Notes: generated by a model from the sequence alone, not told the origin. Shown: positions 42,255 to 54,062, counted from the stretch's first letter. The stretch is 64,000 nucleotides of DNA from Hyphomicrobiales bacterium (GCA_021286855.1 JAJTBO010000014.1:1-64000); one strand, 5' to 3'. Numbers and translations: made by a program.

Positions 42255-42627
42255 CGTCGTCGTGCTCCCCTCCGATCGTGCGCCGGTCGAAGGCGCCGGC
42301 GACCTTCGTGCGTTCCGCGCGCGGCGAACCGGCCACGCCTCCGGGCTGGCGCATTCGTTATGCCCATCGAAGCGCAGCGGCTGTCGGCCGGCCGACAGAT
42401 ACGCACTCTCCCGGAGAAGGCGGAGCGGACGCTGCGGAGGCGAACGTTTCCCGGAGCGTCGGCGCTGCGCCTCCGACCACGCCGGGCCGTGCATCGGGGT
42501 CTGCGTCGCGAGCGCATGTTTCCCCAACTTGACAGCGTTCGGCCGGCCGATACGGTCCGCTCGGACGAGGGGCTCGGGCGTGTCACGAACGATGCCCGCC
42601 CCTCCTGCTCCGAGGAGGGACAGGCAC
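42255..42627. other. Divergent intergenic region between xdhC-like and peptide-ABC operons
   Basis: 373 nt without a supported gene, between two divergent operons, so promoters for both should lie here. Composition is somewhat less coding-like (CTTGACAGCGTTC at about 42529-42541 contains a TTGACA hexamer on the plus strand, and CGATACGGT follows about 17 nt later as a weak -10). I see no operator with strong symmetry. Confidence 0.45.
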
Positions 42628-44217
42628 ATGCGCTTCTCACACGGCACTCGAGCATTGGTTCTGGCGGCGGCGCTCGCCATGGGCGCGACCACGGCTTCGG
42701 CGGAGATGGTCCTCCACCGCGGCAATTCCGGCGATCCCGAAACCCTCGATCCGCAGAAGACCTCCTCGGTCTATGAAGGCAACATCCTGCGCGACCTCTT
42801 CGAGGGTCTCGTCATCCACTCCGCCGCCGCCAAGATCCTGCCCGGCGTCGCCGACAGCTGGACCTCGTCCGCCGACGGCCTGACCTGGACCTTCAAGCTG
42901 AAGTCGAACGCCAAGTGGTCGAACGGCGAACCGGTGACCGCCGACGACTTCGTCTATTCCTATCGGCGGATGATGGACGCGGCGACCGGCTCGCAATACG
43001 CCAACATGCTCTTCGTCATCAAGAACGCCGAAGCGCTGAACAAGGGGACCGGCAAGCCGGAGGACCTCGGCGTCGAGGCGGTCGACGCCCACACGTTGAA
43101 GTTCACCCTGTCGGGCCCGACGCCCTACTTCATCGAACTCCTGGCGCACCAGTCGTCCTTCCCGGTCTATCGCGGCGCGATCGAGAAATACGGCAAGGAC
43201 TGGATCAAGCCGGAGAACTTCGTCTCCAACGGCCCGTTCAAGCTCACCGAGAACGTGCCGCACGATCACATCACCATCATCCGCAATCCCGCCCATTACG
43301 ACGCCGCCAAGGTCAAGCTCGACAAGGTCGTCTATCTGCCGACCGAAGATCGCTCCGCCGCGCTGCGCCGCTTCCAGGCCGGCGAACTCGACATGAACGA
43401 CGAGGTGCCGACCGATCAGATCAAGTTCATTCGCCAGAACATGAAGGACGAATTCCGTCCGGCGCCCTATCTCGGCACCTACTACTTCGTGTTCAACACC
43501 AAGAAGCCGCCCTTCGACGACGTCCGCGTGCGTCGCGCCCTGTCGCTGATGGTCGATCGCGAATTCCTCGCCGAGGAGATCTGGGGCGGAACGATGCTGC
43601 CCGGCTATTCGATGGTGCCGGAAGGAACCGGCTCCTACGGCACGCCGGTCTGGTGGTCGGCCAAGGACAAGTCGCCGGCCGACCGTGAGGACGAGGCGAT
43701 GCGGCTGATGAAGGAGGCCGGCTTCGGCCCCGGCGGCAAGACGCTGAAGCTCGAGATCCGCTACAACACCTCCGAGAACCACAAGAAGACCTCCGTCGCG
43801 CTCGCCGACATGTGGAAGCCGCTCAACGTCGAGGTCTCTCTGGTCAACACCGACGTCAAGACCCACTACGCCTTCTTGCGCGAACATCAGCCCTTCGACG
43901 TCGCCCGCGCCGGTTGGATCGCCGACTACAACGACGCGCAGAACTTCCTCTTCCTCGCCGAGACCGCCACCAAGTCGCTGAACTACTCGCAGTATTCGAA
44001 TCCCGAATACGACGCGCTGATGGCCCGCGCCGCCACCGAAGGCGATGCGGCGAAGCGGTCCGCGACCCTGCACGAGGCCGAGACCATCCTGATGCGCGAC
44101 GAGCCCTATCTGGTGCTGATGACCTACATGTCGAAGCAGATGGTCTCCAAGCGTCTGAAGGGCTGGGAGCCGAACACGCTCGACTATCACCCCTCGCGCT
44201 ACCTCTGGCTCGAGTGA
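42628..44217 (+). CDS. Oligopeptide ABC transporter substrate-binding protein (family 5)
   Basis: A 529-residue periplasmic binding protein of solute-binding family 5 (OppA-like). Signal peptide 1-25 (ending TTASA); RGNSGDPETLDPQKTSSVYEGNILRDLFEGL is the family start; WTFKLKSNAKWSNGEPVTADDFVYSYRR is the conserved core. GAGGAGGGA lies 8 nt before the ATG. It is followed by two permeases and a fused ATPase, so the first cassette is complete. The gene order and similarity suggest di- or oligopeptides; the ligand is not defined. Confidence 0.87.
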   Translation: MRFSHGTRALVLAAALAMGATTASAEMVLHRGNSGDPETLDPQKTSSVYEGNILRDLFEGLVIHSAAAKILPGVADSWTSSADGLTWTFKLKSNAKWSNGEPVTADDFVYSYRRMMDAATGSQYANMLFVIKNAEALNKGTGKPEDLGVEAVDAHTLKFTLSGPTPYFIELLAHQSSFPVYRGAIEKYGKDWIKPENFVSNGPFKLTENVPHDHITIIRNPAHYDAAKVKLDKVVYLPTEDRSAALRRFQAGELDMNDEVPTDQIKFIRQNMKDEFRPAPYLGTYYFVFNTKKPPFDDVRVRRALSLMVDREFLAEEIWGGTMLPGYSMVPEGTGSYGTPVWWSAKDKSPADREDEAMRLMKEAGFGPGGKTLKLEIRYNTSENHKKTSVALADMWKPLNVEVSLVNTDVKTHYAFLREHQPFDVARAGWIADYNDAQNFLFLAETATKSLNYSQYSNPEYDALMARAATEGDAAKRSATLHEAETILMRDEPYLVLMTYMSKQMVSKRLKGWEPNTLDYHPSRYLWLE

Positions 44218-44290
44218 CGATCCCTGCTCCCATCGTCGGGAGGGGCCATGCCGGCCTCTCCCGACGCCGGATCGCGAGAGCCTCAGCGCC

Positions 44291-45211
44291 ATGATCTCCT
44301 TCGTTCTGAGACGCCTTCTCTCGGCGCTGCCGACGATCTTCATCGTCGTCACGGTGTCGTTCTTTCTGATCCGCGTCGCCCCCGGCGGACCCTTCGACGG
44401 CGAAAGCCACATCGATCCGCGCATCCTCGAGAACCTGAAGCGGGTCTATCAACTCGATCAGCCGCTGTGGATGCAGTATTGGCTGTTCCTGAAGAACCTC
44501 GCCCACGGCGATCTCGGGCCGTCGTTCTTCTTCAAGGACTTCACCGTCGCGCAACTGTTCGCCGTGTCGCTGCCGGTGTCGATGGAGAACGGCGCGGCGG
44601 CCCTGGCGCTCGCCCTCGCCTTCGGGATCTCGCTCGGCACGGTCGCCGCCCTGCGCCAGAACCACGGCGTCGATCACGCCGTCATGGGCGTGGCGACGAT
44701 CGGCGTGACCATCCCGAACTTCGTCGTCGGCCCGCTTCTGACGCTGATCTTCGCCCTCGGCCTGTCCTGGTTGCCGGCCGGCGGCTGGAACAACGGCGCC
44801 TTCGCCAATCGAGTGCTGCCGGTCGTCACGCTGGCGCTGCCGCAGATGGCGGTGATCGCCCGGCTCACCCGCGCCTCCTTGATCGAAGCCCTCAGGGCGA
44901 ACCACATCCGCACCCTGCGCGCCCTCGGCCTGCCGACCACCACGGTGACGTTGCACGCGCTGCGCGGCGCGCTGCTGCCGGTCGTCTCCTATCTCGGACC
45001 GGCGGCGGCCAATCTGATGACCGGCTCGGTCGTCGTCGAACGGATCTTCGGCATCCCCGGCGTCGGGCGCTACTTCGTCGACGGCGCCCTGTCGCGCGAC
45101 TACACGCTGGTGATGGGCACCGTGATCCTGATCTCGGTCTTCGTCATCGTCTTCAATCTGATCGTGGACATCCTCTACTCGTTCCTCGATCCACGCGTTC
45201 GCATGGAGTGA
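44291..45211 (+). CDS. Oligopeptide ABC transporter permease, OppB type
   Basis: A 306-residue inner-membrane permease. The N-terminal signature is FVLRRLLSALPTIFIVVTVSFFLIRVAPGGPFD, followed by five further helices and the EAA coupling loop region (EALRANHIRTLRALGLP, about 195-215). FGIPGVGRYFVDGALSRDY near 250-270 is characteristic of OppB/DppB. It pairs with the next gene, 5 nt downstream. Confidence 0.88.
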   Translation: MISFVLRRLLSALPTIFIVVTVSFFLIRVAPGGPFDGESHIDPRILENLKRVYQLDQPLWMQYWLFLKNLAHGDLGPSFFFKDFTVAQLFAVSLPVSMENGAAALALALAFGISLGTVAALRQNHGVDHAVMGVATIGVTIPNFVVGPLLTLIFALGLSWLPAGGWNNGAFANRVLPVVTLALPQMAVIARLTRASLIEALRANHIRTLRALGLPTTTVTLHALRGALLPVVSYLGPAAANLMTGSVVVERIFGIPGVGRYFVDGALSRDYTLVMGTVILISVFVIVFNLIVDILYSFLDPRVRME

Positions 45212-45216
45212 GCGAG

Positions 45217-46317
45217 ATGAGCGAAGGCGAGGGACGCTCTCTCTTCGACGACGCCGTGGCGCGCCTCATCGGCAACCGCGCCGCCGTCGCGTCGATGATC
45301 TTCCTGGCGGTGATGACCCTGGCCTGTTTCGTCGGCCCGTTCTTCACCGGCCACCCTTACGACAAGGTCTATCCCGACTACGTCAAGGCCGCGCCGAGTT
45401 TCGAGGCGCGTCCGACCGCCGAGGAGGTCGCCGAGACCGCGACCCGCATCGCCCGCCGCTTCCGCGCCCGCGTCGAGGACTTCCGTCTCGACCAGGGCCG
45501 GGTCGAGATCGGCCTCGCCGGCGCGGGGCCGGTCGATCCGCGCATCGTCGATTACTACGAACGGGCCGACGGCTTCGCCGGCGTCCACATCGCCGGCCGC
45601 AGCGACGACGGCCGCAAGCTGACGTTGCGCGCCGACGTCCGCCAGATCCGCTTCTGGTTCGGCACCGACGGCAACGGCCGCGATCTCCTCACCCGCGTCC
45701 TGATCGGCGGACGCATCTCGATCCTGATCGGCATTCTGGCGACCGGCGTCGCGCTGATGATCGGCGTCTCCTGGGGCGCCACCGCCGGCTTTCTCGGCGG
45801 CCGCGTCGACATGATGATGATGCGCGTCGTCGACATCCTCTACGCGCTGCCGTTCATCTTCTTCGTCATCCTGCTGGTCGTGTTCTTCGGCCGCAACTTC
45901 GTGCTGATGTTCGTCGCCGTCGGCGCGATCGAATGGCTCGACATGGCGCGCATCGTCCGCGGCCAGACCCTGGTGATCAAACGCCAGGAATACGTCCAGG
46001 CGGCCGAAGCGCTCGGCGTCACCACCGCGGCGCTGATCCGGCGCCACGTCGTGCCCAACACCCTCGGACCGGTGGTCGTCTACGTCACGCTGCTGGTCCC
46101 CAAGGTGATCCTGCTCGAGAGCTTCCTCTCCTTCCTCGGCCTCGGCGTTCAGGAGCCGATGACCTCCTGGGGCGTGCTCATCTCCGAAGGCGCCAACAAC
46201 AACCGCGACCTCGCCTATCTGTTGATCTTCCCGGCCCTGTTCCTGACCTCGACGCTCTTTGCGCTCAACTTCCTCGGCGACGGATTGCGCGACGCCCTCG
46301 ACCCGAAGGATCGCTGA
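45217..46317 (+). CDS. Oligopeptide ABC transporter permease, OppC type, with periplasmic insertion
   Basis: A 366-residue permease. TM1 is at about 24-44 ([22 protein letters not shown]). Unlike short OppC proteins, about 95 residues (45-145) between TM1 and the [15 protein letters not shown] motif form a soluble periplasmic domain (charged helix [22 protein letters not shown], then beta segments). The transport domain (about 150-360) has the EAA loop ([23 protein letters not shown]) and [14 protein letters not shown]. The start at 45217 leaves a 5-nt gap after OppB. Such extended OppC forms occur in other Alphaproteobacteria. Confidence 0.88.
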   Translation: MSEGEGRSLFDDAVARLIGNRAAVASMIFLAVMTLACFVGPFFTGHPYDKVYPDYVKAAPSFEARPTAEEVAETATRIARRFRARVEDFRLDQGRVEIGLAGAGPVDPRIVDYYERADGFAGVHIAGRSDDGRKLTLRADVRQIRFWFGTDGNGRDLLTRVLIGGRISILIGILATGVALMIGVSWGATAGFLGGRVDMMMMRVVDILYALPFIFFVILLVVFFGRNFVLMFVAVGAIEWLDMARIVRGQTLVIKRQEYVQAAEALGVTTAALIRRHVVPNTLGPVVVYVTLLVPKVILLESFLSFLGLGVQEPMTSWGVLISEGANNNRDLAYLLIFPALFLTSTLFALNFLGDGLRDALDPKDR

Positions 46318-46318
46318 C

Positions 46319-47920
<1,602 letters not shown>

Positions 47921-48102
47921 CCCGCGTCCCCGACGCGTGATCGCTCCGACCGACGAGCCCGGCTCGATCGGATGCGATTTTGCGTTTGTTGTCATCGCGG
48001 CGATGCATGAAGCCGCCAAAGAGGGGGTCGAACCCAGGCGACGCCGGCCCCCACGAGGAGCGGGCGTCGCCGCGCCGCCGCGACCGAACGCCGGAGCCGC
48101 CG

Positions 48103-49050
48103 ATGCCGTCGACCCTTCTCGCCATCGCCCTGCGGGCGATCCGCGCCGTGGTCACCCTGCTGCTCTGCGTGACGATCGTCTTCGTGGCGCTGCGCGCCGC
48201 GGGCGATCCGGCCGAACAGATGCTGCCGCCGGAGACGCCGCCCGACGTCCGCGCCGAATACCGCGCCGCCTGGGGGCTCGACCGACCGATCCCGGCGCAA
48301 TACGCCACTTGGCTGACGCGGGTCGTCGAAGGCGACTTCGGCCGGTCCTTCTCCGACGACGCGCCCGCCTTCGACGTCGTCGTCGAGGCCCTGCCGCGCA
48401 CCCTGCTGCTCGGTGGGACGGCGCTCTTCCTCGCCCTCCTCGCCGGTTTGACCGCCGGCGTCGCCGCCGCGCTCCGGCACGACACCTTTGCGGACCGGGC
48501 GCTGATGGGCGTCGCCGTGCTCGGCTACTCGATGCCGGTGTTCTTCCTCGGCATCCTGCTCATTCTGCTGTTCGTGCTGCATCTGCGGATGCTGCCGTCG
48601 TCGGGGGCCTCGACGCCGCTGCATCTGATTCTGCCGGCGGTGACCCTGGCGCTGCCGCTCACCGGCCGCGTCGCCCGCTTCGCCCGAACCGCCACGCTCG
48701 AGGTGATGGGGAGGCCGTTCATCCGCGCCGCCCGCGCCAAGGGGCTCGGCCGGATCGCGGTGATCGTGCGCCATGCGCTGCCCAATGCGGCGATCCCGCT
48801 CCTGATGTTCCTCGGCATCGAGGTCGGGTTGGCGCTCTCCGGCGCGGTCGTCACCGAGACGATCTTCGCCTGGCCGGGTCTCGGCCGCCTGCTCGTCAAG
48901 TCGGTCACTCTGCGCGACCTGCCGGTGGTGCAGGCGGTGATCCTGACCGTCACCGCGATCATCGTCGCCTCCAACCTCCTGGTCGACGTCCTCCATGCCT
49001 TCGCCGATCCCAAGGTCGAACTGGCGCGTACCCTGGGGGGCGGCCGATGA
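48103..49050 (+). CDS. Second peptide-type ABC permease, OppB/DppB type
   Basis: A 315-residue inner-membrane permease beginning ALRAIRAVVTLLLCVTIVFVALRAAGDPAEQMLP. Later motifs are YSMPVFFLGILLILLF, the EAA loop GRPFIRAARAKGLGRIAVIVRHALPN and FAWPGLGRLLVKSVTLRDLPVVQA. ATG 48103 follows CCGGAG by 6 nt. The 182-nt gap from the ATPase gene (47921-48102) contains no gene and may carry a separate promoter. It overlaps the next permease by 4 nt. Confidence 0.87.
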   Translation: MPSTLLAIALRAIRAVVTLLLCVTIVFVALRAAGDPAEQMLPPETPPDVRAEYRAAWGLDRPIPAQYATWLTRVVEGDFGRSFSDDAPAFDVVVEALPRTLLLGGTALFLALLAGLTAGVAAALRHDTFADRALMGVAVLGYSMPVFFLGILLILLFVLHLRMLPSSGASTPLHLILPAVTLALPLTGRVARFARTATLEVMGRPFIRAARAKGLGRIAVIVRHALPNAAIPLLMFLGIEVGLALSGAVVTETIFAWPGLGRLLVKSVTLRDLPVVQAVILTVTAIIVASNLLVDVLHAFADPKVELARTLGGGR

Positions 49051-49913
49051 GCGTCGCGGAGGCTTTCCCGGCGCGGCGCGGCGCGGCGTCGCCGGTGGTG
49101 ATCGTCTGCATCCTGTGGCTCGTCACGATGGTCGTCGTGGCCGCCGGCGCCGATCTGATCGCCCCGACCCACTACACGACGCAGGATCTGACGGCGCGGT
49201 TCCGGCCGCCCGCCTTCCTCGCCGGCGGCGATCTCCGCCATCTGCTCGGCACCGACCATCTCGGTCGCGACATGCTCTCCCGCCTCGTCTACGCGGTGCG
49301 CACGTCGATCCTGATCGCCTTCTTCGGCACGATGATCGGGGCCTTCTTCGGCACGATGATCGGCGTCGCCGCCGGGCGGCTGCGAGGGCCGGTCGATCTG
49401 GTGGCGATGACGCTCACCGACATGCAGACGGCGCTGCCGGCGATGTTCGTCGCGATCACCTTTCTCGCCTTCTTCGGCAACGACATCGTGCTCTTCGTGG
49501 TGATGGTCAGCCTCGACGGCTGGGAGCGCTACGCCCGTCTCGCCCGCGGCCTCGTCGTCTCCGAACAGGCGACGGACTACGTCCGGGCGGTCGAACAGCT
49601 CGGCGCGCGGTCCTCCCGCGTCGTGTTTCGCCATCTCCTGCCGAACATCCTCGCCTCTCTGGTGGTGCAGGCGACGCTGAACTTCCCTCAGACCATCCTG
49701 CTCGAGACCTCGCTCTCCTTCCTCGGGCTCGGCGTCCAGCCGCCCGGCACCTCGCTCGGACTGATGCTCGGCGAAGGCCGCCTCCATCTCCTCAACGCGT
49801 GGTGGATCGCGGTGCTGCCGGGTCTCGTCATCTTCTTCACGACGCTCGCCATGAGCCTCTTCGGCGATTGGCTGCGCGATCGCCTCGACCCCACCGTCGA
49901 CCCGACCCGATGA
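49047..49913 (+). CDS. Second peptide-type ABC permease, OppC/DppC type, with in-frame 24-nt duplication
   Basis: A 288-residue permease: TM1 about 14-37, HLLGTDHLGRDMLSRLVYAVRTS (DppC signature), EAA loop YVRAVEQLGARSSRVVFRHLLPN, and FLGLGVQPPGTSLGLMLGEGR. Within TM2 the segment FFGTMIGAFFGTMIG comes from a tandem 24-nt repeat in the DNA, which adds eight residues to or beside the helix. The standard family has a single copy of this phrase. Its stop overlaps the ATG of the phosphodiesterase gene (ATGA). Confidence 0.87.
   Translation: MSVAEAFPARRGAASPVVIVCILWLVTMVVVAAGADLIAPTHYTTQDLTARFRPPAFLAGGDLRHLLGTDHLGRDMLSRLVYAVRTSILIAFFGTMIGAFFGTMIGVAAGRLRGPVDLVAMTLTDMQTALPAMFVAITFLAFFGNDIVLFVVMVSLDGWERYARLARGLVVSEQATDYVRAVEQLGARSSRVVFRHLLPNILASLVVQATLNFPQTILLETSLSFLGLGVQPPGTSLGLMLGEGRLHLLNAWWIAVLPGLVIFFTTLAMSLFGDWLRDRLDPTVDPTR
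49317..49364 (+). repeat. 24-nt in-frame tandem repeat in permease TM2
   Basis: Units 49317-49340 and 49341-49364 start GCCTTCTTCGGCACG and differ only in the last base (g versus c). The repeat is a multiple of three and keeps the reading frame. Confidence 0.9.
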
Positions 49914-50683
49914 GGACGCCCGTGACCGCCGCCTGGATCCGACCGCCCGTCCCGCTTCTCGTCGGCGCCCATCGCGGTCTCGGCGCGGGACTGCCCGAGA
50001 ACACCCTCGCCGGCGCGACTGCGACGCTCGATCTCGGCGTGGACTTCGTCGAGACCGACCTGCGCCTCACCCGCGACGGCGTCGCGGTGGCGCTGCACGA
50101 CGCGACCTTCGCCCGCATCTCCGGCGATCCGCGCGCCGTCGCCGATCTCGCCTTCGACGAAGCGGTCCGGCTGAAGCCCGACCTGCCGACCGTCGCGGCG
50201 ATGATCGAGCGGGTCGCGAGCCGCGATCGGGCGCTGCTCCTCGACCTCAAGCTCGAACGGCCGAAGGACCTCGCGCGAGCCCTCGAACCGCTGTCGCCGC
50301 AGCTCGCGACGGGACGGGCCGCGCTCGGCGTGCGCTCGCTCGCCGTCGCCCGCGCGATCGGGGAGATCGCGCCGGGCGCGCCGATCGTCGGCCTGTTGCG
50401 CGAGCCGGCGGAGCTGCCGGCGCTCGCCGATCTCGGCGCGCGCTGGGCGCGGCTGTGGCAGGACGACGCCACCGCCGCCGCCATCGCCGATCTGAAGCGT
50501 CGCGGTCTGGCCGTGCTGATCATGGCCGGCCGGCCGAACCCGCGCGAGGTCGGCTTCATCACCGCCTACGATCTCTCCCGCCTGATCGCCGACGGCGTCG
50601 ACGCCGTCATGCTCGACGATCCGGCGCTGGCGCTGCGCCTTCGCGACGGCCGGCCTCCGGCCGACGCCTCTTCCGGTCTGTGA
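49910..50683 (+). CDS. Glycerophosphodiester phosphodiesterase family protein
   Basis: A 257-residue TIM-barrel phosphodiesterase, probably cytosolic because no signal peptide is seen. Catalytic motifs: AHRGLGAGLPENTLAG (first His-Arg and Glu), VETDLRLTRDGVAVALHD (Glu-x-Asp and second His) and LLLDLKLE. It hydrolyses glycerophosphodiesters or related phosphodiesters to an alcohol and glycerol-3-phosphate. The ATG at 49910 overlaps the permease stop. Lying within an ABC transporter operon, it may process an imported phosphodiester. Confidence 0.85.
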   Translation: MRTPVTAAWIRPPVPLLVGAHRGLGAGLPENTLAGATATLDLGVDFVETDLRLTRDGVAVALHDATFARISGDPRAVADLAFDEAVRLKPDLPTVAAMIERVASRDRALLLDLKLERPKDLARALEPLSPQLATGRAALGVRSLAVARAIGEIAPGAPIVGLLREPAELPALADLGARWARLWQDDATAAAIADLKRRGLAVLIMAGRPNPREVGFITAYDLSRLIADGVDAVMLDDPALALRLRDGRPPADASSGL

Positions 50684-50760
50684 GACCGCGCCGACACGGC
50701 TCCGGCGGCGGTCGGGGTCGAAGCTTCTCACCTCATCGATCTCCCGAGGAGACACGAGCC

Positions 50761-52338
50761 ATGATCCCCTTCGACCTCGCTCTCGATCGCCGTCGCTTCC
50801 TGGCCGGCACGGCGCTGGCCCCTCTCGCGCTGTCCGGTCTCGCCGCGCCGGCCTCCGCCGCCGGCCGCCCGACCTTCACTGTCGCCGTCGCCGATCTGCC
50901 CGCCACCCTCGAACCGGCGCGCGAACTCTCCAACGTCGGCACGCGCGTCACCTATTCGATCTTCGACACGCTGATCCGGCGCGACTTCCTCGGTTCGCCG
51001 GACGGCGGCGGCTCCAAGCTGAAGCCGCATCTGGCGACCGAATGGAAGCGGGTGAGCCCGAGCGAACTGATCGTCACGCTGCGCCAGGGGGTGAAGTTCC
51101 ACAACGGCGACGAGCTGACCGCCGACGACGTCGCCTACACCTTCCGAAACGGCCGCCTGTGGGGCGAGAAGCCGCAGATCCCGGCCGGTCGGCCCTATTT
51201 CGGCATTCTCGCCGGTTGCGAAGTGCTCGATCGCTACACCGTCCGCTTCCTCACCCGCGTGCCCGACGTCCTGCTCGAGCAGCGGCTCGCCTCCTGGTGC
51301 GCCTGGATCGTCAACAAGCGCGCCTATGAGGAAATGGGCTTCGAGGCCTATTCCAAGCGCCCGATCGCGACCGGCCCCTACAAGGTCGTCTCGCATGCGG
51401 AGAACGACGCCACCGTGCTCGCCGCCTTCGACGACTATTTCCTCGGCCGTCCGACCGCCGAGAAGGTGATCTTCAAGTCGGTGCCGGAACTCGCCGCCCG
51501 CGTCGCCGGCCTCGTCGCCGGCGAATTCGACCTCATCACCAACGTGCCGCCCGATCAGGTCGAGACGGTCGGGCGCTATCCCGACATCGAGGTGCGCTCG
51601 GTGGTGCTCGCCAATTCGCACGTCCTGGTCTTCGACAACCACGATCCAGTGCTCGCCGACAAGCGCATCCGTCGCGCCCTCGCCGCCGCGATCGATCGGC
51701 AGAAGCTGGTCGACACGCTGTGGCTCGGCAAGGCCGTCGTTCCGGGAAGCCACAACTACCCCGAATACGGCGACATGTACGTCGAGGGCCGCAAGCTCGC
51801 CCATGACCCCGATCTCGCCCGCTCGCTCCTGAAGGAAGCCGGCTACAAGGGCGAGAAGATCGTCTATCGCACCCAGGCCAACTACTACACCAACGCGCTC
51901 GAGGCGGCGCAGGTGCTGGTCGAGATGTGGAAGGCGGTGGGGATCAACGCCGATCTGCAGGTGGTGGAGAGCTCGCCGCAGATGCGCGGCCCGGGCGCTC
52001 AGATCTACAACTGGTCGAACTCGACCCGTCTGCCCGACCCGCTCGGCGCCCTGTGGATCGCCTGGGGCCCCGGCGGCGAAGTCCAGGCCTCCAAGGTCTG
52101 GGCGCCGGAATCGGCCGCGAAGTTCAACGAATACGGTCGCGCGCTCGAGGCGGCGACGGACCCGGCGGAGCGCAAGGCGCTGTTCGTCCATATGCTCGAC
52201 GAATGGGAGGGCGAGGCCCCCGGCACCATCCTCTACCAGCCGTTCGAGGCCTATGCGGTCAAGCGCTCGATCGGCTGGCGTCCGACCACCTTCTATTTCA
52301 TGGACTTGCGGCCGGACAATCTGATCTTCCCGAAGTGA
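50761..52338 (+). CDS. ABC transporter substrate-binding protein (family 5), Tat-type signal
   Basis: A 525-residue periplasmic binding protein. The N-terminus (DRRRFLAGTALAPLALSGLAAPASA, about 9-33) has a twin-arginine-like motif and hydrophobic core, suggesting Tat export. Family-5 features: TFTVAVADLPATLEPARELSNVGTRVTYSIFDTL, LTADDVAYTFRNGRLWG and YPEYGDMY. It belongs to the second permease pair, 77 nt after the phosphodiesterase. GAGGAGACACGAGCC precedes the ATG. Confidence 0.87.
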   Translation: MIPFDLALDRRRFLAGTALAPLALSGLAAPASAAGRPTFTVAVADLPATLEPARELSNVGTRVTYSIFDTLIRRDFLGSPDGGGSKLKPHLATEWKRVSPSELIVTLRQGVKFHNGDELTADDVAYTFRNGRLWGEKPQIPAGRPYFGILAGCEVLDRYTVRFLTRVPDVLLEQRLASWCAWIVNKRAYEEMGFEAYSKRPIATGPYKVVSHAENDATVLAAFDDYFLGRPTAEKVIFKSVPELAARVAGLVAGEFDLITNVPPDQVETVGRYPDIEVRSVVLANSHVLVFDNHDPVLADKRIRRALAAAIDRQKLVDTLWLGKAVVPGSHNYPEYGDMYVEGRKLAHDPDLARSLLKEAGYKGEKIVYRTQANYYTNALEAAQVLVEMWKAVGINADLQVVESSPQMRGPGAQIYNWSNSTRLPDPLGALWIAWGPGGEVQASKVWAPESAAKFNEYGRALEAATDPAERKALFVHMLDEWEGEAPGTILYQPFEAYAVKRSIGWRPTTFYFMDLRPDNLIFPK

Positions 52339-52359
52339 TCGGGCGCACGGAACCGAAGA

Positions 52360-52377
52360 CCCCGTCGCCAGACGGGG
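52360..52377. terminator. Hairpin between convergent genes
   Basis: CCCCGTC-GCCA-GACGGGG, 22 nt after the binding-protein stop and 36 nt before the stop of the minus-strand activator. It is a compact GC stem flanked by AAGA and CCTTCG; there is no long T-run. Bidirectional termination is likely by position. Confidence 0.6.
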
Positions 52378-52413
52378 CCTTCGCTCCCCCGAACCCGTCG
52401 AGACGCCGCCGGC

Positions 52414-53931
52414 TCATTTCGCGATGTGCAGCCCGAGCCGTTTCGCCTTCTTCACCAGGGTCGACTGATCGATCCCCAGCGCCGTCGCAGCCCGGCGTGT
52501 CGAACCGTGCCGGTCGAGCGCTTCGACGATGAGAAACCGCTCGAGGTCCTCGACGCGCGTCTTCAGCGTCGCCCCGACGTCGTCGGCGCGCACGCCGTCG
52601 AGATCGAGCAGCGGGGCGAGTTGGCTCCGCCCGATGATCGCCTGAGGATCGGAGACCAGGACCAGCCGTTCGACGATGTTCTGCAATTCGCGCACGTTGC
52701 CCGGCCAGCCGTAGCCGGCGAGAAGATCGAAGGCCTCGCGGCCGAGCGTCACCTGCTTGCCGCAGCGGCGATTGTGGATCTCGAGAAACCGCCGCGCCAA
52801 CAGCGCGATGTCCTCGGGCCGCTCCCGCAGTGGCGCGATTTCGATCGGCAACACGTTCAGCCGATAGAACAGGTCTTCGCGGAACCGGCCGTCGCGCACC
52901 GCGCCGCGCAGGTCGCAGTTGGTGGCGGCGATGATGCGCACGTCGACCGCCTTCGGACGGTTGCCGCCGATCCGCGTCACCTTCTTGTCCTGCAGAACCC
53001 GCAGGAGCTTGCTCTGCAGCTCCAGCGGCATGTCGCCGATCTCGTCGAGCAGGATGGTGCCCTTGTCGGCGAGTTCGAACAGGCCGATGCGGCCTTGCGT
53101 CGCCGCCCCGGTGAAGGCGCCGCGTTCGTAGCCGAACAGCTCCGCCTCGATCAGGTTCGCCGGCAAAGCCGCGCAGTTGATCTTGACGAAGGGCCGGTCG
53201 GCGCGACGGCTGGCGGCGTGCAGCTCGTTGGCCACGACCTCCTTGCCGACCCCGGTCTCGCCGACGACCAGCACCGTCACGTCGAAGTCGGCGATCCGCC
53301 GGATCGTTTCGAGGACATGGCGGATCGACGCCGAAGCGCCGATCAGCTCGCCCGATCGCACCTGATTGCGCAGATGCTCGACCTCGCGCCGCGCCAGGCT
53401 CTCCTCGGCCTCGGCGGCCCGGATCTTCTCCTGGCTCGCCTCCAACTCGATCTGCATCTGGTGGAGGTCGGTGATCTCGCGCTCGATCACCGCGACCAGC
53501 TTGATCTCGCCGTCCGGCCCGAAGATCGGATTGCCGGTGATCAACATCCGCGCGCCGTTGCGACGGCTCTGGCCGACCGAATGGACCTGTTTGCCGCTGC
53601 GCAGCACCTCCGGCGTGACGGCGTTGGTGTAGAGCCCCTCGGCGACCAGCTCGGCGACGTTCCGCCCGATCACTTCCGACCGATCGATCCCGGTGATTCG
53701 GAGATAGGAGCGATTGACGTAGAGCGTCCGGCCGTGGCCGTCGGCGATGTAGACGCCGTCGTAGAGGTGGTCGCCGATCTCCTGGAAGTCGAGGACGACG
53801 GCGTCCTCCTCGCCCGCCTCAGGCTGCGACGGCGCCAGCGCGCGCTCCGAGATCTCGCGCACGATTCCGGCTTCGCCGACGTCGGCGTCGCCATCGGCGC
53901 TCACAGGGGACGGTGGGGATGAGACGCCCAT
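52414..53931 (-). CDS. Sigma-54-dependent PAS activator
   Basis: A 505-residue enhancer-binding protein. A PAS domain (about 48-158, [23 protein letters not shown]) is followed by a coiled-coil linker (about 158-190) and an AAA+ domain (about 195-425) with Walker A GETGVGKE, the sigma-54 contact loop GAFTGA and Walker [11 protein letters not shown] Fis/TyrR-like helix-turn-helix (about 465-505, [24 protein letters not shown]) ends the protein. There is no receiver domain, so the signal probably enters through PAS. ATG 53931 follows GGAGGG by 8 nt. It is divergent from the BKACE operon, which has a sigma-54 promoter. Confidence 0.9.
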   Translation of the reverse strand: MGVSSPPSPVSADGDADVGEAGIVREISERALAPSQPEAGEEDAVVLDFQEIGDHLYDGVYIADGHGRTLYVNRSYLRITGIDRSEVIGRNVAELVAEGLYTNAVTPEVLRSGKQVHSVGQSRRNGARMLITGNPIFGPDGEIKLVAVIEREITDLHQMQIELEASQEKIRAAEAEESLARREVEHLRNQVRSGELIGASASIRHVLETIRRIADFDVTVLVVGETGVGKEVVANELHAASRRADRPFVKINCAALPANLIEAELFGYERGAFTGAATQGRIGLFELADKGTILLDEIGDMPLELQSKLLRVLQDKKVTRIGGNRPKAVDVRIIAATNCDLRGAVRDGRFREDLFYRLNVLPIEIAPLRERPEDIALLARRFLEIHNRRCGKQVTLGREAFDLLAGYGWPGNVRELQNIVERLVLVSDPQAIIGRSQLAPLLDLDGVRADDVGATLKTRVEDLERFLIVEALDRHGSTRRAATALGIDQSTLVKKAKRLGLHIAK

Positions 53932-54062
53932 GTCGGGCCCTCCGGTCGGTCGGCTTCGCCGATCTCTTTCCGCTCGACTATAGCCGCTCGACCGGGCGAC
54001 GCGGGATCCGGGTCGTTGCAGAGGCGCGCGCGCCGCCGTCCGCCCCGAACCGATGAATGCCA
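53932..54062. other. Left part of the divergent activator/BKACE intergenic region
   Basis: GC-rich sequence next to the activator start with no gene. It should include the promoter and leader of the sigma-54 activator gene; no convincing -35/-10 pair was identified. Confidence 0.4.

Noticed and set aside
48995-49909. Upstream extension of the phosphodiesterase frame
   Set aside because: The in-frame sequence is antisense-like Arg-rich translation over the permease gene; the ATG overlapping the permease stop gives the family start.
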